Assembly (NCBI GenBank): GCA_013180625.2
Contig: SNVD02010268.1
Coordinates: 372,001-436,000, forward strand
Direction of reading: 5' to 3'
DNA length: 64,000 nt
Origin: Boswellia sacra
Taxonomy: Eukaryota > Streptophyta > Magnoliopsida > Sapindales > Burseraceae
The position numbers were made by a program, and so were the translations under genes. Below the pieces are notes generated by a model, which worked only from the letters and a program-made list of their open reading frames with translations, did not search any database and had not been told where the DNA came from. This document shows positions 33,104-44,664 of this stretch, piece after piece. Within the stretch, counting starts at the first letter, position 1, and every line of letters begins with the position of its first letter.

Positions 33104-34460
33104 TGGTCGATCATTTGATTTTATAGTTTCTTCATCCTCTTCAACTCCACTGCCTGAAAACTCTGCAATGAAGTCAGCGACTGCTTGTTCTTTGATAGAT
33201 GGTCTTTCAATATAATGTATGTCAAACTCTCCTAACTCAATGGACCACTTGTGAGTCTTCCAAAAAGCTCTGGACGATAGAGGACCTATCGTAAAGGATA
33301 ATCAGTTGACACCATAACGGTGCGTGCTTGAAAATATGGGCGAAGTTTTCGTGCAGCAATAACTAGGGCGAGAGCAAGCTTCTCCATAGGAAGGTACCGA
33401 CCTTCAACATCTGTGAAAGCCTTACTCAGATAATAGACTGACCTCTAGATTCTCTGAGCCTCACGGATAAGAGCTACACTAACTGCATATGCGGAGATTG
33501 CTAGATAGAGAAAGAGTGGTTCCCCTATAATTGATTTTGGGAGGAGAGGAGGAGAACCTAAGTACCTCTTAAGCTGTAGGAAAGCATTCTCATACTCATT
33601 TGTCCATTTAAACTGCTTGCACTTCCTTAAAGCTTTAAAGAAAGGGTGACATTTGTCAGTCGCCCTAGAAACGAAGTGATTTAAGGCGGTAACTCGTCCA
33701 GTAAGAACTTGTATGTCTTTTAGTATTTTGGGAGACTCAAGCTATAGAAGTGCTTGGATTTTCTCAGGATTGGCCTCTATTCCCCTTTGGGTGACAACAA
33801 ATCCTAAAAACTTTCTGGAGGATACCCCAAAATCACATTTGGTGGGATTCAGCTTCATATTGTGTTTTCGGAGGATATGTTATTCATAGGTCATCTACAT
33901 GGGATCTGGCATCCATACTCTTGGTAAGCATATCATCCATATAAACTTCCATGGTCTTTCCTCGGAGAGGAGCAAACATGGAGAGCATTAACCATTGATA
34001 GGTTGATCCAGCATTTTTCAATTCAAAAGGCATCATTCGATAACAGTACAACCCTCTATCTATGATGAAAGCTGTTTTTTTCTCATCTTTCAAGTACATT
34101 GGAATCTGGTTATAACCAGAATAAGCATCCATGAAGCTCAGCATTTGGTGGCTGACTAGGGCATCAACTAGTTGATCTATCCTGGGCAATGAAAAACTAT
34201 CTTTTGGTAAGTGCTTGTTCAAATCTTTGAAGTTGATGCAGACTCGCCATTTTCCAATCGCTTTTTTCACCAATACGACATTGGAGAGCCATTCAGGGTA
34301 GTTTACTTATCGAATGATTCCACTTGTCAAGAGCTTTTCTAATTCTAAGGCAATCGCCTTTGAACGCTTTGGGCTTGGTACCTCATCTTTTGTTGAATGG
34401 GTTTAGCTTGAGGGTTGACATTAAGGCAGTGAATAGCTACACTTGGGTCTATGCCTAGCA
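33104..34460 (-). pseudogene. Gypsy reverse transcriptase and retroviral-type RNase H
   Basis: 34273-33884 is open and carries KWRVCINFKDLNKHLPKDSFSLPRID, FMDAYSGYNQIPM, FELKNAGSTYQ and YMDDM (catalytic pair Asp-Asp). In other frames further down are the thumb/connection and RNase H blocks, for example ALRKCKQFKWT around 33,600-33,640. Several frameshifts and stops are present, so it is inactive. Reverse transcription occurs in cytoplasmic particles on element RNA. Confidence 0.88.
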
Positions 34461-34566
34461 TGTCTCCATGAGACCATGCAAAAACGTCACTGTATTCTTA
34501 GAGAAAACCAATCAATTTGTCTTTGATATAGGAAGACTCTTACCCACCTTCACCGTCTTTTCTAGA

Positions 34567-35406
34567 TTATTCAAACAGATAAGGACGTCGTCCATTCCTT
34601 CCATTGGAACTACAACTTGCCCTTTCACAATCCAAACTTTCCATCCCCTCGGAAGGTTCTACTCGAATCATCAATAGCTTATGCATCTTCTCTTTGAAAG
34701 CCATGTTGTAGCATTCTCGAGAGGTTTGTTGTTCACCTCTAACTTCGCTTAAAGGTGTTGGAAACTTCAAGATATGATGATAGACACCTATTACTGCTTT
34801 GAAGTCATAAAGTGATGGTCGTCCAAGAATGGCGTTATAAACACCCGAATGATCTACCACGAGAAAATTTACCATCGTGGTTATCTGTAGGGAGCCTTCT
34901 CCCAAAGTCACAGGTAACAAAATTACTCCTTTGGGAATAACCTTTCCTCCAACGAATCCCATTAAAGAAGTTTGGATGCCTCTCATATCTCTACAGTTAA
35001 AACCTAGTCGATCAAACACATCCAATGACATTATGTCAACTGAGCTCCCGTTGTCAATCAATACTCTTTTTAACCTTTTATTGGCCACAACTACTGTGAG
35101 GACCAAGGCATCACAATGAGGATGATGGATACCCTGAGCATCTTGAGATGAAAAAGAGATAACTTCATAATCCCTAACATTGGTAGAACAAGCCGTCAAG
35201 TTGACTTCATAGCGAGGGAGGTCATATCTTACTTGCCTAGCCAAGTGACTTCGGGCCTGGGCACTTGGACCAGCCAATATTCCCCCAAAAATCGTGGCTA
35301 CTTCTTCTAATGGTTCTTTCCCTTTGTCAATCTTGTAGCTAGCCATCCTTGATAAGACCCTCAATTTGTTTTCTAAGTTCAAAGCAATCTGCAGTGTTAT
35401 GACCAT
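34567..35406 (-). pseudogene. Gypsy aspartic protease region
   Basis: An uninterrupted frame of 279 codons carries VLIDNGSSVDIM at about residues 115-127. This is the DTGSS-like active site with Asn in place of the usual Ser/Thr after Asp, common in plant Gypsy elements. It also has the flap-side YNAILGRPSLYDFKAV block near residue 195-210. The N-terminus (IFGGILAGPSAQARSHLAR) is a typical Tat gag-protease linker. It may be the best-preserved part of element B. Confidence 0.85.
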
Positions 35407-35755
35407 GAGCCTGGTGAAAATGAAAAAACTTTCTCCTATCTCTTGCTCTTGGATTTGACCGTAAAGGGGTAGGTTCTTTCAGTAGTCCCTTATCTTTGAT
35501 TTCTTTTAAGATATCTTGCTGTGGCATGTTAAGTAATGTGAAAGAACGGTGCTCCTCCTGGGATCGATCATGATGCTCTTGGCAGGGTTGGGTGGATGAC
35601 CTTTGCAACAAGAGATGATCATTTCTAAATGTATCTCGCATGGAGCGTCGATCCGAGGTTGACCTCCGATTTCATTCGCGATGTTCTTTCCTGTGATTGT
35701 CATATGACCGTCCATCTATACGTGAGAAATTAGGTATCACCAGAGTCTTCCCAGG

Positions 35756-37350
35756 TGATGAACACTTAATATGTATGCTTAATAAGAGTTTAATTCATCA
35801 TATTGCATTAATAGTGTCATTAAATTCCTCAACTTAAGCATGTTTGTAGTCTTTACATCTTTGGAATTACTTTCTCTTAATTTTGGTTTTGTTATAGGTT
35901 TGGTAAAATGGGCATAACTTTCTATTTACAGATCCACATGGTGCAAATCTTAATTTTTTGGAAAGCTGATTTAATTATCTACAAGATTGCATTTTACAAG
36001 CATCATCCAATTCGGGCTCTTAGTGGACCAAAAATAGGCTTGAAGTGAACCCATCTGCAGATTCAACCCAGTTTGACCATGCCTCAGTATTTGGACCATA
36101 TCTCTCAGAATACGTATCTAAATTGTATAAATCAAGATGTTTTAGAAATCTGAGAGAAATATCTACGACTTTCATGAAGTCATGTGATTAAAATTCTCAA
36201 TAATGCAAGGTCAAAATCGGTGGTCAAAGTCGATTCACCTAATTACTCCAATTGTCAAAGTTGGTGCATATAATATTTGAGAATTATTCCCTTGTAAATT
36301 GGCAAGTTTGCCCCTGAATGTATCTATAAATAGAGGTGCCTTATGACCCATGAGGGCATCTTGGCCTTGCCTGGAATATCTTGGCCTGGCTGGGATCTTG
36401 TATTGTGTTTCTCTCTTGTGTTTTCATGCTACTAATGAATTTCCTTTTTCTTGCAATTTGTGTTCTTTCTCTTATAATGTCTTTCTAATTTCTCTCTTTT
36501 TTTTTTTTTGTAACCGAGGTGTCCGGGCCAGCTTATGCGCACCACGACTAATCCTCGGAGGAGACTAGCGCAACCACAACCTACTGTCACGGTCTCCCAC
36601 TTAAATCATGGAGGAGGCCATTATGGAGACTCGAACCCAGGACTTCACCATTGGTGCTGTACTAACTCCATCCTGGCCCGCTTCACTACAACGAACCAAC
36701 CCGTGCATTTGTAAGGTGAAAAGGTGAAACCCTTGATATGAGAATAAGGATTCTCTAACCCTTTAATATGTGCTTAATAATCATAATCTTGTGTTGTTTA
36801 TATGATTTATATTTATTTCTCTAATCAATCTTGACACCACTCGTAAAGTAAAGGTCTTGATCCATTGTCGACAATCCTTGACACATCAAATGCTTGGATC
36901 CTTTCTAGATGTCGTATGGTTCTTCCTTACCGATACAAATCTAGTTAGGAACCTTCATTTGTTGTAGACATATGATGATTGGCACATTGGATGCTTGAAC
37001 CCATTTACAAGTAGTGGTATAAATATTGGTAACGAAGAAAATATAATTCATATAACTCAAATTGGTTGTTTATCCTTATTCGAAATATCAAGGGCGGATC
37101 CCCTAACCTTAGCTCTCACTATTATTGTGTTAATTTCTCTTGTGTTTTAATTATACTCATTTATTAACTCGTTCTTTACTTACACTTGTTGATATTATCT
37201 TGTCACCTCTTTGAATCGTTCATATCACATTTGCTTACCTTATAATTTGTTGCGCTAAAACTCCTTCCTCGTGGATCGACCCCGGTCTCACTGGGTTTTA
37301 TTACTTCGACACTCTTATACTTAGGAGACAATCTTCTTTCGGATGTGTCA
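35756..37350 (-). mobile_element. Solo LTR, family C copy 2, carrying a SINE
   Basis: It runs from TGATGAACACTT to ...GGATGTGTCA with a perfect 5-bp duplication, ccagg, at 35751-35755 and 37351-37355. It is the inverse of the 23.6-25.0 kb solo LTR. Minus the SINE it is about 1.38 kb, the same size as copy 1. It interrupts the gag of element B. Confidence 0.92.
36497..36706 (-). mobile_element. tRNA-derived SINE (Au-like) inside solo LTR C2
   Basis: It is absent from the other family C copies at this point (aatttctctc/ttgctaa). On the minus strand it reads a tRNA-related head with a box B (ggttcgagtc at 36637-36628). It ends gctggcccggacacctcggtta followed by a poly(A) run (poly-T at 36497-36510 on plus). 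This tail resembles the Au family of plant SINEs as I recall it, so the family name is tentative. No clear target duplication was found. Confidence 0.7.
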
Positions 37351-38779
37351 CCAGGTTAATTTGCTTGATAAATTTCCTCTGCATCGACATGGCTGGAAAC
37401 CCTTGCCAATGCTTCTTGGTACATGCATGGGCGGTTAACATAGAATTCCCATGCTAGAGGGAGCTCCCCTTTGATTCCTTGGACCAAACCTTGCACAGCA
37501 TAACCATCATTAAATTGATCCACTAAAGCGACTTCCTGTTAGTACTTATCCACAAATGCACGGAGGGACTTATTACGACCCTGCTTGATTGAAAGAAGGC
37601 TCTATGCCGATCGACTTCTTGCTTTCATATTGCTAAAGTGTGTGAGAAAACTACGAGCAAGCTCATCAAAGTTGGAGATGGATGAGGCTGGTAACCTCCT
37701 ATACCATTGTTAGCTAATCCTTCAAGGGTAAGAGAGAAAGTTCTACACATTATTCCCCCTGAGAACCCTTGTATCTCCATATGAGAAACAAAAGAGTCTA
37801 AATGCTCTCAGGGGTCAGTTGTCCCTTGGTAAAGCTCAAGTTGTGGCATCCAAAATCTGTACAGGTATCTTTCCCTAAGAATATTTTCAGCAAAGGGTGA
37901 CTCCCATTGTGGATGACCATCCTCTTCTCCTCCTGAACGCTTAATCAACTTCTCTAGTTTATGAATTTTTTCATCCATTTCTCGCTTGAATTTCGCATAA
38001 TGATTATTTGATGTTTCCTCTTCTGAGACATCTATTGGAATAACATCTAGGCGATGATCCTTACTTCTAGGTGGTGAGTTGGGGCGATTTCTTTTTGACT
38101 AAAAGTTGCCCTTTGGAGCGTAAGGACCATGATAAGAATAGGCTGGCTGATCAACATTACTTCCTTTTGGTCCTTGCTCGACACTTGTACAACGCTTTTT
38201 GTTTAAAGAGTGATGAAGGTCTACTCTTGCCAATTTTTGTTCAGATTTGAGAAGTGGTGAAGGGTGAATCTTTGGGCGACCATCTCCTCCCTAAACAATA
38301 GGATGGGAAAGATTTGGTTGAATGACCTTTTAGAGAGGAAATCCAGTGGTCTGGGCGACCTGGTCAGTATGTCCACCAATATCAGTTGGGACATTAGCTG
38401 CTATAATAGCATTCCTTGGGGTGTTTCCAGTAGCATTTCCAGCCTATCGAGTACTCTATCCAAAAGCTTGATTGAACATGGTCACCATACGGTTCATTTG
38501 CTCACCAAAATTCTGCATGGTGTGCTCCATGGTAGTCAATCGACTCGTCTTGCCTTTCTTCGGTCTCCTAGGTGGATGTCAGGGTTGCTTGGGGTTAGAG
38601 GCCATACTAGAGGATATTACTAAAGCTCTCCCAGTATCATCTACCCTTCGACGTCGGGGAGGGGCTTCTACCTCGATTTCTTCATCAACCTCTTGGGAGG
38701 TTGAGTGTTGGGATACGTGACTCATGATGTGTTTGATTATGTTTGGATGGGACTAACTACTAAAGAGGCTTAGATTACC

Positions 38780-38800
38780 TTTCCCATAGACGACATCAAC
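38780..38800 (-). other. Primer binding site region of element B (degenerate)
   Basis: In element sense GTTGATGTCGTCTATGGGAA follows the LTR. It resembles the 'ggcgccgtctgtgggaa' context found after 5' LTRs of many plant Tat-type elements, with mutations. The tRNA used cannot be stated with confidence. Confidence 0.45.
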
Positions 38801-39138
38801 TATTGAGTTGTACGTCGGATCCAACCCTGAGAACAAAGAAAACAGTCAAGGGAGCCAGCGGCGGTGCCGACGAAAACTCTCCGACGCCTAAGTCAGTTTT
38901 CGGCACACCAAAATTTTCTAATAGAATTTCTTAGAGAGAGAAGTTCTCAAAAGCAAAAGAAATAGAGAGAGAAAGAGTTTAGAAAAATGTGCATACATTG
39001 AGTAAAAATCTAGAGGGTTTATATAGATATTAGAAGGAGTCATTATAGGACCCAGATAATAGGCCCAAATAATGGGCTTCAGTAATAGGCTTACTATGTT
39101 AGGTTTAATTAAAGCACAATTCTGTTATGACCATAACA
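38801..39138 (-). repeat. 5' LTR of element B
   Basis: 338 bp from TGTTATGGTC (39138) to CTCAATA (38801). It aligns with 21522-21902 except for a missing segment of about 43 bp near its 3' end. The TATA-like tatataaacc on the minus strand near 39,020 matches the position of the tatataaacc in LTR A. Confidence 0.88.
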
Positions 39139-39143
39139 GATGG

Positions 39144-39879
39144 TAATAGCAAAAATGATTAGATGTAGACAAAAAAAAACCATCACCAGGACACACATGC
39201 AGTGGCCATAGGAGGGATCGAAGAAGAAAAGAAATAAAGGAAATGGAAGAGAATTAGGAAAGAAATAGAGAAAAAAAAAACCAAAAGATCGACGAGTGGC
39301 ATAATTAAGAAGAGAGATTTGAAGTTGAAATTGTAGTGAACTGAACATAGGTTAAATATATTTGTTCCTCAATCTACTCCTTTTCCTTATTATTACTCAG
39401 GGCAACTATTAGCTCTGGTTCCCCACCGCTAGCTATTAAAGAAACCTTGGATTGGGAGGTCTTGGTGTACTTTCAGGGGAAGGCGAGCATATCAAACAAA
39501 GCCAAAGAGTGAAGGAATAATTTGATATAAAGGATTTGAGAAGAGTAAAGGAATAATCTGCGGCAATATCCAATTTAGGGCCGGGCACTAACAGCAAGTG
39601 GCGTTGAAGGTGGCAGTGGAGAGTTAGGAACGAATAGAAAAGTGTGAGAGGGGAGAGGGTGAGACAAGAGAGGAATAATTATTTTCAATTATTTTTATTA
39701 AATGACTATTATAATCCTTTATAATTAACTTATTTACCTCTATTTAACTGTTAAACTAACAAAAGAATAGTCCACGATATTTTTCTAAAAAGATAGGGTT
39801 GGCGCTTATACAAAAGTGTAAAAGACATTTTTGGATGATAATACGGCAAAAACATAGGAGTTATTTGTGAAATTTTTCC
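39144..39879. mobile_element. Right arm of the split MULE-like element
   Basis: Together with 20406-21516 it would form an element of about 1.85 kb once element B is removed. Its last 150 bp (39,725-39,879) is the inverted partner of the left end. The interior is purine-rich on the plus strand near 39,220-39,320 and has no recognisable gene. Confidence 0.5.
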
Positions 39880-39889
39880 AATAATAATA

Positions 39890-40137
39890 ATAAAATTTGA
39901 CTCTTCTAGAAATCAAAGCATAAGAGGTGGACAATAAAGGTAATTGTTGATGGAATATTCTTTAAATCCCAAAATTAGTTTAGAATGCAGATCAAACCCT
40001 AAAGATTATTTTTTAATTCTATAGTCCAAAAATTAGTTGGGGTTTGAAGTATACAGCCTTCATTGTCATTGTCAACCTCCAAAAGTAATAATAATAAATG
40101 TTTACCTATAATCAATTATTAAAATGAAAAATAAAAA
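39890..40137. other. Short spacer
   Basis: No feature recognised between the two MULE-like nests. Confidence 0.5.
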
Positions 40138-40589
40138 GGGCAATCGTCACAAACCACCCTTGAGGTTTAATTCACACTCAAAAAAAAGTTTGACAATTTT
40201 AACCAAAAGCTCCCTCAAACTTCTAGAAATGCATCACACATACTACCTATTGATGGAATCCGCTATGTGAAGTTAACATAATAAGGTTAGAACCAGAACT
40301 TCATTTAATTATGGGATATTTACATTTCCTCCATTGAGGTTCGCTACCATTTATCACCCTCACATTTCAGATATTGCAATTTGTCCCTTGAATTTGAATT
40401 AAGTCTATTAAATTAAACGGTGTATGGGTAAAATAGGAAAAAAATTACATGGATAAAAATAATAAATAAATGATAATAATAATAATTAAAAATAATGTAT
40501 TATATTTAATAAAATCTCAACAACTTAGCATTTAATTAAATTAACTTAGGTTATCGTTTTCTTCAAAATCTCACCACTGTCGTCCTGTC

Positions 40590-40940
40590 TTGACCTCCCA
40601 CCTTCGCCATCTCCATCACCCCTCATCACCGCCATCTCCATCGCCTTTCATCCCTGCCATCTCCATCGCCGCCCATTTTTGCCACTCCATCACCTCCCAT
40701 CTTTGCTACTCCATTGTTGCCCGTCTTTGCCACTCCATCGCTGCTCGTCTCCGCCACTCCATCGCCTCCCATCTCCACCATCTCCATTGCCGCCCATTTT
40801 TGCCACTCCATCACCTCCCATCTTTGCCACTCCATCGCTGCCCATATTGGCCACTCAATCGCCTCCCATCTCCATCGCTACCCATCTCTACCACTATATT
40901 GCCTCCCATCTTTGCCATCTCCATCGCCTCCCATCTAAAA
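40590..40940 (+). repeat. 27-30 bp minisatellite
   Basis: Units of the type 'ccatctttgccactccatcgcctcc' are repeated about a dozen times with shuffled variants. All long open frames here have a roughly 9-residue period and are artefacts of the repeat rather than genes. Confidence 0.85.
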
Positions 40941-41323
40941 GTCATTGAATTAGTTCGCATTCATGCTGTAAGTGTCTTTTCCTCCATTAATTTCTTCAAT
41001 TGCGATTTCATGACTAGAGCAGAGAGAGATTAGGTTAGAAAGTACTTGAATCCTTTGTTTTATTTTGTTAATGTCTCAGTTGAGTGTGGAAGTTTGGATT
41101 CAATTTGTTAATATAATCTTGTGTTTAGATTGTTTTTATTATTATTAATTTATTAAATTTCTCTTAGATGTATAACTAAATTTTATCAGTTTTACAGTGT
41201 TATAAGCATTACCATTAATTGTTTGGGAAAATTCTTTTTTCTTTTTTGAAACTTTTTTATTTTGAAGTTTCTTTCTAGGTACTCTATTACCAGCTTAAAC
41301 CTTGAGTTTCTTGCTTCTAAAAC

Positions 41324-42125
41324 TGTTGGGAGTGTGACCAAAGTCTCATATCGACTAGACATGGGAAGGATTATGGGTATATAAGTATAAACAAAATTTC
41401 TATTGGTATGAGGCCTTTTGGGTAGAATCCAAAAGCAAATCTATGAAGGCTTAGGCCTAAAGCGGATAATATCATACCAATATAGAGTTTTATGTGGTCC
41501 ACAGTCTCAACAAGTGGTATTAGAGCCTAGGCCCAAACTTAGCCAAGAGAATACATGGAAAAAATTCTCAGGATGCCCAACGAAGGTTGGTGGTTTCCGG
41601 TTATGCCAAACTAAGGTGCTGGGCCCTGGGTCTCAGTTAAAGCTCATGATCGGGTCCATGGTTAAGCTCTATTGGATCAGGCGGTGTGCCCTGAATGCTT
41701 CATGGACATGTCTTAACGCCAACACAATGAAGAGGAGTTGACCTAGATAGAGTAGCTCTCGAGATAGCGAAACTCGATGGAGTAAAAGGATGGATGGTCG
41801 TTTGAGGAGAGGCTCAAAAAAATATCACAATGATGTGGTTCTTTTTTTCAGAGAAGGATTGTTGGGAGTGCGACCCAAGTCCCACATCAGTTGCCCAGAA
41901 AAATATTACAATGATGTGGTCCTTTATTCAAGGGGAGGATTGTTGGGAGTGCGACCAAAGTCTCACATTGGCTAGACATGAGGAGGATCATGGGTATATA
42001 AGTATAGACAACTCCATTAGTATGAGACCTTTTAGATAGGATCTAAAAGTAGATCCATGAGAGCTTAGGCCTAAAATAGACAAATCATACCAATGTGGAG
42101 TTTTGTGTGATACATAGTCTCAACA
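41324..42125 (+). mobile_element. TRIM-like miniature LTR retrotransposon
   Basis: Two LTRs of 189 and 185 bp (41324-41512 and 41941-42125), each starting TGTTGGGAGTG and ending CTCAACA, enclose about 430 bp. A primer site tggtattagagcc (tRNA-Met type) is at 41515-41527. A purine tract aaggggaggat directly precedes the second LTR. Flanks are aaaac (41319-41323) and gaaac (42126-42130), a one-mismatch 5-bp duplication. An 80-bp segment holding the tract and LTR start is duplicated at 41818-41897. No coding capacity. Confidence 0.88.
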
Positions 42126-43674
42126 GAAACCTTATAAAGTTTGGCATAGTTTTTTGTTCAGAAATTTTAAGCTGTTGGCCGATTCTGGTTATTTAGAGAG
42201 ATGGGAAACAAAATATTTTCTGGGGAATGAATTTCTTTTTCTTTTTCTTTTTTTTATTTTTTATGTTTTGAAGTTTCTTTCACATGTACTATATTACGAG
42301 GTTACAAGTGTAGTTTACTAGTATCGAGGTTGCTAAAAGTCTAATTTATTATCCAATCTAGTGTAAACATGTAATAGATTGCAGATCTTTTTATTTATGG
42401 CTGTGATATTTTTCTCTTCCTGTCATTGGGGTTGTGGAATTAATGGTAATTGATGGTGGTGCTGGTGCGATAGAGAACAGGTGAGATGGAGAATAGTTAG
42501 GGCAATCAAGTCAACTTGTATAATATTTTGGGTAATTTTGTCAAAAATGTTAGTTTACCTTTCATCTCATTATTTTCCCATTTTTTATTACATACAATGC
42601 ATTATTTTATTATTTTAATGGTCAAAAAGGTTGACAAAAGGGTATTCAATCTTGCTATGCGCCTTTTCTTCTGTCCCCTGTTTATGGCATTGTTAGAGGC
42701 TCTATTGCCATTTAAGTTAATGGATTCAATTCGAATTCAGGGGAGAAATTTCAATATCTGAAACCTAAGAATGAAAAAAGGCATTGGAGCAAACCTCAAA
42801 GGGGAAACTGTAAATATCCCTTGATCATTATTGTCATCATCCCTAATTCTAGAACTGCACCAGGCGCAAATCTTAAAATCATTTAATTGCAAACTTATTC
42901 AAACTCAACTCATTCTTCCTTTTACAAAAATTATATTCACAATAAGTCCACATAATTGAAATTTGATTTTGCAATCCATCGTGCCACCACACCAAACTGA
43001 CAAACCATGACCAAAAATATCTAATGACGACAGCCTAGGAGCACATCGTGATATTGCATATAAACTCTTAAAAGTCCAGAATCCTGTTTCTACACCATCA
43101 ACCCTTCCTCCCAAAGTCGTTTTACCATCATAAACTCTTGATATTCCCCCCATCTAAAGTTGTTGCATCCTCAAAGCCAAGGCCTCATCAACCCCAAAAT
43201 CTCCAAAAATGCCTCCTCTTTCAACAACGTCACCAATATAGCCATCAATGGCACCACCATAACAGGTTGACAACCACCACAACAACAAGGCATAAACTAC
43301 AACATTAATTATTATTTAGATTTGTGTGGTACTCAAATTTTTGTTATTTTGGTATAAGACTTCTTTTAATTTCAATTTTTCTTTTTTTCTGGTATTCTCT
43401 TCAATAGAGGGAGTTGTAAGATTTTTGAAAAAATTTGTCAATTTCGAATTCACTTGTTTTTTTTTTTGTAATTATTTAAAATTGCTAAATAAGAGTAACA
43501 AGGGTAATTCTAGTTTCAAACTAACTATAGTTTAACGAAATGTGTTAGTCAGGTTTGACTTTGATGAATTTGTAAAACACTGAGGGAGTCTTTGGTTAAA
43601 ATTGTCAAACCTTATTTTTGAGTGATGAATTCACAAACCTTAGGGTAGTTTGTGATGATTACCCAAAATAAAAA

Positions 43675-43778
43675 CGCTATTTCATATTTTGTTATACTTT
43701 TACTTTCCTCCAATATTTCAAACAATGTAATTTGTTTCTATCTAATACTATATAGATCTAGTTTTGACTTTGCAGATA
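43675..43778. other. Spacer between MULE-like elements
   Basis: Short AT-rich flank with no feature. Confidence 0.5.
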
Positions 43779-44566
43779 GGGAAATTTACATTACTGGCCT
43801 CCATTTTGTGGGTCGTTTTAAAAATAGCCTCCAAAACAAAAAGTTTTCATGAATTTATCACAATGGCTTTATTTTATTTGAAACAAAATCAAACTCTTCG
43901 TTCTCCCTCCATCATGCTCGTGGGATGAGTCATATCTTGCTTGGTGGAGCAAATTCACTAGTAAGAAGATAACAACATCTGTTGGGACTATCTCAAAAGA
44001 ATATAGACTATGCTTATAAGAACTACGGAATGGTTCAAGACAAAGGAGAGGTGCATGCATTGATTTGGTGTCATACCTGCCACTGGTTGTGAAAGGAGAC
44101 CTTCACCACCAGCCATTTAATGACAAGAGTTTCGACTTTGAGTGTTCAAACCCGTTTGATCATGCATTGTATCCAGATAAGTCCATTTGATGATGAGAGT
44201 TTCGACTTTGATTTTGGGAATTGGGATGTGAGTTTTGGTGTGCAATTATGGGTTTTATGCTAAAGAATGGGGGATTGTTGAAGGTTGAAGAAGGTGTTCG
44301 ACGGTTTGACAGGTGGACGAAGAGTCATCGAACCCACTCATCGAACTTTCAAATGTTCATCAAACCGTCTAATTCTATGTCATGTAGTATCGAACACTCG
44401 TTGAACTATGTCAAACCATCGTTGAAAAGCATTGTCTAATTATCAAACTAGGCAGTATGTTCATTATTAATGGGAGGCCATTTGGAGGCTACGTCATAAA
44501 ACTTTATGGGCATGATGTATTTTTAAAAAGACTCCCAAAATGGGGATTGGTCTTGAAAATTTCGCT
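43779..44566. mobile_element. 788-bp MULE-like element with 9-bp duplication
   Basis: The left end gggaaatttacattactggcctccatttt pairs with the inverse of the right end (aaaatggggattggtcttgaaaatttcgc) and on through ttttaaaaata. It is flanked by ttgcagata (43770-43778) and ttgaagata (44567-44575), one mismatch in nine. The interior has a run of 'atcgaac/atcaaaccgt' motifs near 44,280-44,430 and no recognisable protein. Confidence 0.65.
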
Positions 44567-44664
44567 TTGAAGATAATGCATCTTCAAGACATAGTTCATT
44601 ATTGATCATACAGTGTTAACGTTAATTGATAGTATAATAATAACACATATGTAACAATTTTATT

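Larger units (their letters stand above)
35407..38725 (-). pseudogene. Tat gag, split by solo LTR C2
   Basis: The likely start is the ATG at 38725 (MSHVSQHSTSQEVDEEIEVEAPPRRRR). The capsid-like retrotransposon gag core (SIKQGRNKSLRAFVDKY and VQGLVQGIKGELPLAWEFYVN, read across stops) lies at 37,400-37,700. It resumes beyond the solo LTR at 35,755-35,339 with FFHFHQAHGHNTADCFELRKQIEGLIKDG. This last block is a Gypsy zinc-knuckle-like motif (H-x4-H-x4-C). Several stops are present at 37,356-38,600. Gag forms the particle that packages element RNA. Confidence 0.8.
21522..39138 (-). mobile_element. Element B: Tat-type Ty3/Gypsy retrotransposon, nested but with both ends
   Basis: Element boundaries are set by LTRs at 38801-39138 and 21522-21902 and a 5-bp target duplication, gatgg, at 21517-21521 and 39139-39143. 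On the minus strand the order is gag, protease, RT, RNase H, a second archaeal-type RNase H, integrase. Next comes an antisense gene, then a long tail. RNase H before integrase defines Gypsy; the second RNase H and the antisense gene point to the Tat lineage. Three solo LTRs, a SINE and a 1.18-kb duplication account for about 6 kb, leaving an original element of roughly 11.6 kb. Aligned LTR sequence differs at about one base in ten by eye, so it is much older than the Copia insertion. Confidence 0.92.
40313..42820. mobile_element. Inner MULE-like element containing a minisatellite and a TRIM
   Basis: The left end gggatatttacatttcctcc matches the inverse of the right end (ggggaaactgtaaatatccc). 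The similarity extends about 115 bp inward (ttcagatattgcaatttgtccc against its inverse). Flanking bases ttaattat and ttgatcat match at 6 of 8, so any duplication has drifted. No transposase is seen. Confidence 0.6.
40138..43664. mobile_element. Outer MULE-like element with 10-bp flanking repeat
   Basis: The ends are an inverted repeat of roughly 110-120 bp. The left end gggcaatcgtcacaaacca matches the inverse of gatgattaccc at 43654-43664, continuing through tttgacaattttaacc on both sides. It is flanked by aaaataaaaa at 40128-40137 and 43665-43674, matching the 9-10 bp duplication of Mutator-type elements. It contains a second MULE-like element (40313-42820). An 82-codon open frame on the minus strand (43153-42905) has no domain I recognise. 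Confidence 0.7.

Noticed and set aside
40590..40940. Several overlapping open frames of 70-147 codons on both strands
   Set aside because: They come from a 27-30 bp minisatellite without internal stops; period-9 peptides with no domain.
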